Shown: positions 6,191-10,866 of the stretch, in pieces
Position numbering within the stretch: position 1 is the stretch's first letter
Layout of the letters: every line of letters begins with the position of its first letter
NCBI GenBank assembly: GCA_019509685.1
Contig: JAEKLU010000238.1
Location: forward strand, 1-10,866
From: Mesorhizobium sp.
GTDB taxonomy: Bacteria; Pseudomonadota; Alphaproteobacteria; Rhizobiales; Rhizobiaceae
Direction of reading: 5' to 3'
DNA: 10,866 bases
Program-made: the position numbers and the translations under genes
Notes under the pieces: model-generated
What the model was told of the DNA's origin: nothing
Databases searched by the model: none
The model's input: only the letters and a program-made list of their open reading frames with translations

Positions 6191-6692
6191 GGGCGCCTCC
6201 TCCTCTCCCCACCGGGGAGAGGGTGGCCGGAGCGAAGCGGAGGCCGGGTGAGGGGGAGTGTATTTGCCCTTCAAGCACGGCCAGGATCGTATCCAGCACC
6301 GCCCGCCGCTCCGCCAGAACCTCATGATTCCAGAAGCGAAGAACCGAATAACCGTTCTGATTCAGCCAAGCGCTTCTCGCTGCATCGGTTGGAGAATCCG
6401 CATGCTGGCTACCATCGATTTCGACGATCAATGCTTTCTCACGACAGACAAAGTCTGCGAAGAAAGGACCCAGCGGCACTTGCCTAACAAACTTGTAGCC
6501 ATTGAGATGGCGCCCTCTCAGTCCGCCCCAGAGCCTGTACTCAGCCTCGGTTTCGTCGGTCCGGAGTTCTCGGGCTCGGGCCGTTGCTCCTGCTTTTCTT
6601 TTGGTCGGGTCCTTAGACTCACCCTCACCCGGCCGCTGCGCGGCCACCCTCTCCCCGGTGGGGAGAGGAGGAAACTCGCCCTCCTCAATCAT
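6183..6692 (-). CDS. DUF559 (Vsr-like) endonuclease-domain protein within an inverted-repeat unit
   Basis: The product is 169 residues from ATG 6692. Residues 40-143 are a full DUF559 domain of the PD-(D/E)XK/Vsr-like superfamily: ARELRTDETEAEYRLW, NGYKFVRQVPLGPFFADF with Asp80, VEIDGSQH (90-97) with Glu91, Asp93 and His97, then GYSVLRFWNHEVL. The nuclease core residues are intact. The ends (about 8-25 and 146-166) are encoded by the flanking inverted repeats. The frame overlaps the ATPase gene end by 8 bases and the permease start by 8 bases. No clear ribosome site precedes ATG 6692 or the in-frame ATG 6695, so reinitiation after the ATPase stop is likely. GTG at residue 16 is an alternative start. 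It has no obvious part in transport, and its position between two importer genes suggests insertion. Confidence 0.75.
   Translation of the reverse strand: MIEEGEFPPLPTGERVAAQRPGEGESKDPTKRKAGATARARELRTDETEAEYRLWGGLRGRHLNGYKFVRQVPLGPFFADFVCREKALIVEIDGSQHADSPTDAARSAWLNQNGYSVLRFWNHEVLAERRAVLDTILAVLEGQIHSPSPGLRFAPATLSPVGRGGGAHG
6199..6250 (+). repeat. Inverted repeat arm, permease side
   Basis: Bases 6199-6229 are a perfect 31-bp inverted match to 6641-6671. The match resumes after a small gap, from GGCCGGGTGAGGG inward. The arm contains a 9-bp hairpin, CCTCTCCCC (6202-6210) with GGGGAGAGG (6214-6222), on an ACC loop. A second GGCC pair lies at 6225-6228 and 6242-6245. It overlaps the DUF559 C-terminal codons and sits 9 bases from the permease start. 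Confidence 0.85.
6616..6671 (-). repeat. Inverted repeat arm, ATPase side
   Basis: This is the partner of the arm at 6199-6250: bases 6641-6671 match it perfectly in inverted orientation. It folds into CCTCTCCCC (6648-6656) with GGGGAGAGG (6660-6668) on a GGT loop, and GGCCGC (6631-6636) with GCGGCC (6640-6645) on a TGC loop. The inner hairpin is better paired here than in the other arm. It overlaps the DUF559 N-terminal codons. Confidence 0.85.
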
Positions 6693-7476
6693 CATAGCTG
6701 TGCCCAGCTCGCAGCCCGTCGCGCACCCTTGCCGCAATGGCCAAGAACTCCGGTGTCTCGCGAATATCGAGCGGCCGCTCCTTGGGCAGCGTCGATTCGA
6801 TAATGTCGGTGACACGGCCGGGCCTTGGCGACATCACCACGATGCGCGTCGACAAATACACCGCCTCCGGGATCGAATGGGTGACGAAGCAGATCGTCTT
6901 GCTGGTGCGGCCCCACAATTCCAGCAATTGCTCGTTGAGGTGGTCGCGCACGATCTCGTCCAGCGCGCCGAACGGCTCGTCCATCAACAAGAGATCGGCA
7001 TCGAAGGCGAGTGCGCGGGCAATCGAAGCGCGCTGCTGCATGCCGCCGGAAAGCTGCCAGGGGTATTTCTTCTCGAAGCCGGCGAGGTTGACGAGTTCCA
7101 TCGTGCGCTTGATGCGCTGCGCCTGCTCGGCCTGGCTGAGACCGATGATCTCCAGCGGCAGCGCGACATTGCGCTCGATGGTGCGCCATGGAAACAACGC
7201 CGCGGCCTGGAAGACGTAGCCATAGGCGCGTTTCTCGCGCGCCTGCTCCGGCGACATGCCGTTGACCGAAATGGTCCCCGAGGTTGGCTTTTCCAAATCG
7301 GCGATGACGCGCAGCAGCGTGGTCTTACCGCAGCCGGAAGGTCCGATGAAGGAGACGAACTCGCCCTTGCCGATGCTCAGGTCGACATTGGACAGCGCCT
7401 GCACCGGACCGTCATTGGTCTGGAAGGTGAGGCCAAGTTTGCTTGCCGAAACGACGGCTGGCGATGTTTCCGTCAT
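6685..7476 (-). CDS. ABC transporter ATP-binding protein (nitrate/taurine/pyrimidine-type)
   Basis: The product is 263 residues with all ATPase motifs: Walker A GPSGCGKT (45-52), Q-loop Gln90, signature LSGGMQQR (142-149), Walker B LLLMDE (162-167) with D-loop GALD, and switch His200. This is the TauB/SsuB/ThiZ-like group that powers importers using NMT1-type binding proteins. It is a cytoplasmic protein expected to dimerise on the two permeases encoded downstream. It is the first gene of the transport operon and starts at ATG 7476 with only a weak purine-rich ribosome site. Its stop lies within ATGATTGA, overlapping the DUF559 start. It is divergent from the cupin gene, with 116 bases between them. 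Confidence 0.95.
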   Translation of the reverse strand: MTETSPAVVSASKLGLTFQTNDGPVQALSNVDLSIGKGEFVSFIGPSGCGKTTLLRVIADLEKPTSGTISVNGMSPEQAREKRAYGYVFQAAALFPWRTIERNVALPLEIIGLSQAEQAQRIKRTMELVNLAGFEKKYPWQLSGGMQQRASIARALAFDADLLLMDEPFGALDEIVRDHLNEQLLELWGRTSKTICFVTHSIPEAVYLSTRIVVMSPRPGRVTDIIESTLPKERPLDIRETPEFLAIAARVRDGLRAGHSYDD

Positions 7477-7517
7477 TGGTTGGCGCCTGCCTTTCGCAGC
7501 CGCTGCCGTGCCGGATG

Positions 7518-7533
7518 AAATGCGATTGCATTT
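7518..7533. promoter_or_regulatory. Palindrome in the ATPase/cupin divergent region, possible operator
   Basis: AAATGC-GATT-GCATTT is a 6-4-6 inverted repeat placed 42 bases before the ATPase start and 60 before the cupin start. It is the most symmetric element in this 116-bp divergent promoter region and could bind a regulator acting on both genes. No such regulator is encoded in the window. No convincing -35/-10 boxes were identified. Confidence 0.4.
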
Positions 7534-7592
7534 GCCTTGATGTTGTTTTCCACTCGTCCAGTCCCAACTGATCGACGCCCGGAGCTTTGCCG

Positions 7593-7997
7593 ATGTCGCC
7601 CAAACCCACCTGTCATCTTATCCGCCCTGAAAGCACTTATGAAGGCAAGCAGGGATTGACCTATTTTGCCGGCATCGCCACGGAGTCGGTCGGCTCCTCC
7701 GGCATCTGCATGCATGTGCTCACCATGCCGCCCGGCGCCCGCGCCAAGGCGCATCTGCACGAGAACCACGAGACCGCGATCTACGTGCTCTCGGGCGAGG
7801 TTCACACCTGGTATGGCGACCGGCTCGAGCACCACATCGTCGTCAAGGCCGGCGACCTGTTCTACATCCCGGCTGGCGTGCCGCATCTGCCGGCCAATCT
7901 GAGCAACGCCCCCTCTTCGGCCGTGATCGCCCGCACCGATCCCAACGAGCAGGAAAGCGTCGTGCTGCTGCCGGAACTGGATGCGCTGGTTGCCTGA
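7593..7997 (+). CDS. Small single-domain cupin protein
   Basis: The product is 134 residues, one cupin_2 barrel. Motif 1 is PGARAKAHLHENHETAIYV (47-65), with metal-ligand candidates His54, His56 and Glu60. Motif 2 is GDLFYIPAGVPHLPAN (87-102), an exact fit to the G-x5-P-x-G-x2-H-x3-N pattern, with His98 as the fourth ligand. The metal site therefore looks intact, pointing to a metal-dependent isomerase, dioxygenase or binding protein; substrate unknown. There is no signal peptide. ATG 7593 is chosen over an in-frame TTG at 7587 because GGAG (7581-7584) is well spaced from it. It stands alone on the plus strand between the importer and pyrimidine-breakdown operons. That position hints at a linked role but does not prove one. 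Confidence 0.88.
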   Translation: MSPKPTCHLIRPESTYEGKQGLTYFAGIATESVGSSGICMHVLTMPPGARAKAHLHENHETAIYVLSGEVHTWYGDRLEHHIVVKAGDLFYIPAGVPHLPANLSNAPSSAVIARTDPNEQESVVLLPELDALVA

Positions 7998-8000
7998 AAC

Positions 8001-8013
8001 AGGGTGAAACCCT
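8001..8013. terminator. Short hairpin between convergent genes
   Basis: AGGGT (8001-8005) pairs with ACCCT (8009-8013) on a GAA loop, in the 23-base gap between the cupin stop and the opposing exported-protein stop. The stem is short and no T-run follows, so it is at best a weak terminator. Confidence 0.25.
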
Positions 8014-8020
8014 CCCGTCG

Positions 8021-8398
8021 TCATTTGCACCGGGAGACTTCGCCCATCACATTGCCGTCGCCATCGGCCACCACCAGCTTCTTTGCGTTCTTTGCGCTGC
8101 GCTTGATGGTGAACTTGGTCGGCGCCTGCCCCTCTTCGCCTTCCGCCTCGCATTTTGCAGTGACCACCAACGATCCGTCGGCCTGTGCCTTGGTGTCGCT
8201 GAAGGTGCAGGCGCTGGCAGCCGTGATCAGTTCCTTGTCGGTCAAAAGCAGCATCTGGTCGGCGGCGACTTCCTGGCCATTCCGATTGATGCAGCCATAT
8301 TTGTCGCCATAGGGCTTCGAAAGGTCGATGCCGGCCGCCGAAGCATGGCCGGCGGCAACGATCAAGACAGCGGTGAAAACCAGCCCCCCGCGCCGCAT
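8021..8398 (-). CDS. Small exported four-cysteine protein of unknown function
   Basis: The product is 125 residues. Residues 1-21 form a signal peptide (MRRGG, hydrophobic VFTAVLIVAAG, cleavage near HASA) leading to a mature protein of about 104 residues. The mature part holds four cysteines (36, 64, 83, 124), enough for two disulfides in the periplasm, and a basic stretch KRSAKNAKK (99-107). There is no lipobox. I do not recognise a domain. The ATG at 8398 lies 1 base after the dihydropyrimidinase stop (TGA-G-ATG), so the two are almost certainly co-translated, with a G-rich stretch just before the stop as the likely ribosome site. An open frame extends into the dihydropyrimidinase gene but lacks sense. 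Its place at the operon end suggests a periplasmic accessory role, unproven. Confidence 0.8.
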   Translation of the reverse strand: MRRGGLVFTAVLIVAAGHASAAGIDLSKPYGDKYGCINRNGQEVAADQMLLLTDKELITAASACTFSDTKAQADGSLVVTAKCEAEGEEGQAPTKFTIKRSAKNAKKLVVADGDGNVMGEVSRCK

Positions 8399-8399
8399 C

Positions 8400-9851
8400 T
8401 CAAACCCCCGTCGCCGGAATGCCGGTACGTTCGACCCTGCGCGGCGCGGAAATCTCCTTCCAGGTCGACAGCGCCCGGTTGACTGCGGCGTTCGGCTCAC
8501 GGGCGACGAACTCGCCATGGCCCATCTTGGCTTTGACCTCGGCTTCTTGGATCGAGAGTTCGCCACGCGAGAAGACGAAGCGCGGCAGGCCGGTCACCTC
8601 GAACCCTTCGAAGACGTTGTAGTCGATCACCGACTGCTGCTTTCCGGCTGTGATCGTCTTCTTGCGCTTCGGATCCCAGACGATGATGTCGGCATCCGCA
8701 CCTTCGACGATCGCGCCCTTCTTCGGATACATGTTGAGGATCTTGGCGATGTTGGTCGAGGTCACCGCGACGAACTCGTTCATCGTCAGCCGGCCGGTGT
8801 TGACGCCGGTCGTCCACAGCATCGGCAGCCGGTCTTCGAGGCCGCCGGTGCCGTTGGGGATCTTGGTGAAATCGCCGACGCCGTTGCGCTTCTGTTTGGT
8901 GGTGAAGGCGCAATGGTCGGTCGCCACCACTTGCAGCGAGCCTGCCTGCAGGCCGGCCCACAGCGAATCCTGATGCAATTTGTTGCGGAAGGGCGGGCTC
9001 ATCACGCGCCGCGCCGCATGGTCCCAGTCCTTGTTGAAATATTCGGTCTCATCCAGCGTCAGATGCTGGATCAGCGGCTCGCCGAACACGCGCATGCCTT
9101 TCTGGCGCGCCCGGCGGATCGCCTCGTGGCTCTGCTCGCACGAGACATGCACGACATAGAGCGGCACGCCGGCCATGTCGGCGATCATGATGGCGCGGTT
9201 TGTCGCCTCGCCTTCCACTTCCGGCGGACGCGAATAAGCGTGACCTTCCGGCCCGTTGTTGCCGGCCGCCAGCAGTTTTTGCGACAGCGCCGCGACGACG
9301 TCGCCATTCTCGGCATGGACCAAGGGCAGCGCGCCCAGATCGGCGCAGCGCTGGAACGACGCATACATCTCGTCGTCGTCGACCATCAGCGCGCCCTTAT
9401 AGGCCATGAAGTGCTTGAACGAGGTGATGCCGCGGTCGACGACTTTCGCCATCTCGTCGAACACCTGCTTGCCCCACCAGGTGATCGCCATGTGGAAGGA
9501 GTAGTCGCAGGCCGCCTTCGAGGTTTTGTTGTCCCACATCTGCAGCGCTTCGAGCAGCGACTGTTGCGGCGCCGGCAGGCAGAAATCGACGACCATCGTG
9601 GTGCCGCCGGAAAGCGCTGCACGGGTGCCGGATTCGAAATCGTCGGCCGAATAGGTGCCCATGAACGGCATTTCGAGATGCGTGTGCGGATCGATGCCGC
9701 CCGGCATGACATAGCAGCCGGTAGCGTCGAACTCATGATCGCCATGCAGGTTAGAGCCGATGGCGACGATCTTGCCGTGCTGCATCAGCACGTCCGCCTT
9801 CCAGCTGCGGTCGGCGGTCACAACGGTCCCGTTGCGGATAACTTTGGTCAT
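8400..9851 (-). CDS. hydA: Dihydropyrimidinase / D-hydantoinase
   Basis: The product is 483 residues, the usual length. It is a cyclic amidohydrolase (TIM barrel) that opens dihydrouracil, dihydrothymine or hydantoins to N-carbamoyl amino acids in the cytosol. The binuclear metal ligands are visible: His56 and His58 in GGIDPHTHLE, Lys146 in TSFKHFMAYKG (the carboxylated lysine), His179 in PLVHAENGD, His235 in YVVHVSCEQ and Asp312 in ATDHCAF. Tyr151 in MAYKG is the substrate gate, and the SPPFR and NGTGG segments that hold the ring are present. The ATG at 9851 has AGGGAAC about 7 bases upstream; a longer open frame upstream runs into the neighbouring gene. It lies 61 bases after the amidohydrolase that uses its product, forming consecutive steps of reductive pyrimidine breakdown. 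Hydantoin versus dihydropyrimidine preference cannot be read from sequence. Confidence 0.94.
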   Translation of the reverse strand: MTKVIRNGTVVTADRSWKADVLMQHGKIVAIGSNLHGDHEFDATGCYVMPGGIDPHTHLEMPFMGTYSADDFESGTRAALSGGTTMVVDFCLPAPQQSLLEALQMWDNKTSKAACDYSFHMAITWWGKQVFDEMAKVVDRGITSFKHFMAYKGALMVDDDEMYASFQRCADLGALPLVHAENGDVVAALSQKLLAAGNNGPEGHAYSRPPEVEGEATNRAIMIADMAGVPLYVVHVSCEQSHEAIRRARQKGMRVFGEPLIQHLTLDETEYFNKDWDHAARRVMSPPFRNKLHQDSLWAGLQAGSLQVVATDHCAFTTKQKRNGVGDFTKIPNGTGGLEDRLPMLWTTGVNTGRLTMNEFVAVTSTNIAKILNMYPKKGAIVEGADADIIVWDPKRKKTITAGKQQSVIDYNVFEGFEVTGLPRFVFSRGELSIQEAEVKAKMGHGEFVAREPNAAVNRALSTWKEISAPRRVERTGIPATGV

Positions 9852-9912
9852 TGTCGTGTTCCCTTGTTCTTGCCGCGCTTCTTTTGAGCGTCGTTTGAAA
9901 CCGGATTTCAGT

Positions 9913-10866
9913 TCACGCCACGATTCCCGCCGTTTCCACCACCGCGTGGAACAAAACGTCGGCGCCGGCGCTCGCCCATTCCTTGGAGATTTCCTCGGCC
10001 TCGTTGTGTGACAACCCGTCAACGCACGGGCACATCACCATGGCGGTCGGTGCGACGCGGTTGATCCAGCATGCGTCGTGACCGGCGCCGGACACGATGT
10101 TGCGGTGCGTATAGCCGAGGCGTTCGGCCGCGTCGCGGATCGCCTTGACGCAGCTCTTGTCGAAGGTCACCGGATCGAAAGCGCCGACCTCTTGGATTTC
10201 ATGCTTGATGTCGAGCGCCTCGCAGATCGTGTCGATGCCTTCGCGGATGCGGGCGTTCATCGCGTCCAGCACTTCCTTTTCCGGCGAGCGGATATCGATG
10301 GTGAACACGGTGCGGCCGGCAATAATGTTGCGCGAGTTGGGATAGGCCTCCATGTGGCCGACCGCGCCGACGGCGTCCGGCTGGTAGTCCATCGCGATCT
10401 CATGCACCAGCTCGATGACTCGCGCCATGCCGAGCCCGGCATTGCGGCGCTTGGGCATCGGTGTCGAGCCGGTATGCGCTTCCTTGCCGGTCAGCGTCAC
10501 CTGCAGCCATTTCAGGCCCTGGCCATGGGTGACGACACCGATGTCGATGCCTTCATCTTCCAGGATCGGCCCCTGCTCGATGTGCAATTCGAAGAAGGCG
10601 TGGATCTTGCGATCGCCGACCTTCTCCGTGCCTTTCCAGCCGATGCGCTCCAGCTCCTCGCCGAATTTCTTGCCGGCCTTGTCGGTGTGCGCATAAACAT
10701 CAGCCTGATCGAGCACGCCGGCGAACACGCCCGACGCCATCATCGCCGGGGCAAAGCGCGAGCCTTCTTCGTTGGTCCAGTTGGTGACGACGATCGGGTG
10801 TCTGGTCTTGATGCCGAGATCGTTGAGCGATCGGATGATCTCCAGCCCGCCGAGAACGCCGAGCAC
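9913..10866 (-). CDS. N-carbamoyl amidohydrolase, M20 family (beta-ureidopropionase/HyuC type), cut by right edge
   Basis: The frame is open to the window edge and ends at TGA 9913-9915, leaving 317 of an expected 410-420 residues; the N-terminal quarter, with the first metal-binding His/Asp, is missing. Visible hallmarks, numbered from the edge, are NEEGSRF (32-38, catalytic and metal-binding Glu pair), ELHIEQGP (93-100, metal His95), GKEAHTGSTPM in the dimerisation lid, NSRNIIAG (177-184), GAGHDA (260-265) and LSHNEAEE (285-292, metal His287). These mark the family of N-carbamoyl-beta-alanine, N-carbamoyl-L-amino-acid and allantoate amidohydrolases. Next to dihydropyrimidinase, the likely reaction is N-carbamoyl-beta-alanine to beta-alanine, CO2 and ammonia. 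Allantoate or L-carbamoyl amino acids remain possible. It precedes hydA in the operon. Confidence 0.92.
   Translation of the reverse strand: MLGVLGGLEIIRSLNDLGIKTRHPIVVTNWTNEEGSRFAPAMMASGVFAGVLDQADVYAHTDKAGKKFGEELERIGWKGTEKVGDRKIHAFFELHIEQGPILEDEGIDIGVVTHGQGLKWLQVTLTGKEAHTGSTPMPKRRNAGLGMARVIELVHEIAMDYQPDAVGAVGHMEAYPNSRNIIAGRTVFTIDIRSPEKEVLDAMNARIREGIDTICEALDIKHEIQEVGAFDPVTFDKSCVKAIRDAAERLGYTHRNIVSGAGHDACWINRVAPTAMVMCPCVDGLSHNEAEEISKEWASAGADVLFHAVVETAGIVA

Larger units (their letters stand above)
6199..6671. mobile_element. Putative repeat-nuclease insertion unit, 473 bp
   Basis: Two hairpin-rich arms in perfect inverted orientation over 31 bp bracket a single DUF559 nuclease gene, placed exactly at the junction between two importer genes that are normally adjacent. 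The outside flanks both carry GAGGAGG on the minus strand (6680-6686 and 6196-6202), but one copy overlaps the arm, so a target duplication is doubtful. No transposase is present. Mobility is inferred from layout. Confidence 0.5.

Noticed and set aside
6191..6325. Longer start for the first permease
   Set aside because: The extra 45 residues are a different frame of the DUF559 gene and inverted repeat. AGGAGG sits correctly before ATG 6190.
6196..6686. GAGGAGG direct repeat as a target-site duplication of the DUF559 unit
   Set aside because: One copy overlaps the repeat arm itself and the sequence is a common ribosome-site motif, so it is not firm evidence of transposition.
8328..9887. Long plus-strand open frame of 519 codons
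   Set aside because: It is antisense to dihydropyrimidinase, which has complete metal ligands. The composition is that of a shadow frame.
9896..9910. Small dyad TGAAA-CCGGA-TTTCA after the amidohydrolase stop
   Set aside because: The 5-bp AT-rich arms are weak, there is no T-run, and the next gene of the operon starts only 61 bases away, so a terminator is unlikely.

Overview
The window is GC-rich, tightly packed DNA that looks like a chromosome of the Hyphomicrobiales, most like Mesorhizobium or a close relative. I base this on codon use, the protein variants, and two kinds of intergenic palindrome I recall as common in Mesorhizobium. No database was searched. There are no rRNA, tRNA, CRISPR or phage genes, and no gene-free stretch longer than about 160 bases.

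Left part (1-3150). The C-terminal end of a thiamine-pyrophosphate enzyme of the acetolactate-synthase type runs in from the left edge. A strong hairpin terminator separates it from a convergent gene for a small exported CHRD-domain protein. Next come a PLP-dependent Cys/Met-metabolism enzyme on the minus strand and a divergent Lrp/AsnC regulator on the plus strand, a typical regulator-target pair with a shared upstream region. Downstream of the Lrp gene lies an elaborate palindromic region (3004-3121) with two hairpins enclosed by an 11-bp outer stem.

Middle part (3150-7476). A minus-strand operon encodes an ABC importer in the order ATPase, permease, permease, NMT1/THI5-like substrate-binding protein. 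The junction between the ATPase and first permease is occupied by a DUF559 (Vsr-like) nuclease gene bracketed by a 31-bp perfect inverted repeat. The whole unit is about 0.47 kb and looks like an inserted repeat-nuclease cassette. It is the most unusual item in the window.

Right part (7477-10866). A plus-strand cupin gene sits between the transport operon and a minus-strand catabolic operon. That operon encodes an M20-family N-carbamoyl amidohydrolase (cut by the right edge), a dihydropyrimidinase/hydantoinase, and a small exported four-cysteine protein starting 1 base after it. The amidohydrolase and dihydropyrimidinase fit steps 2 and 3 of reductive pyrimidine breakdown (dihydrouracil to N-carbamoyl-beta-alanine to beta-alanine). 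The neighbouring importer, whose binding-protein family includes pyrimidine binders, is the likely uptake system for a pyrimidine, dihydropyrimidine or hydantoin. That substrate is inferred, not shown.
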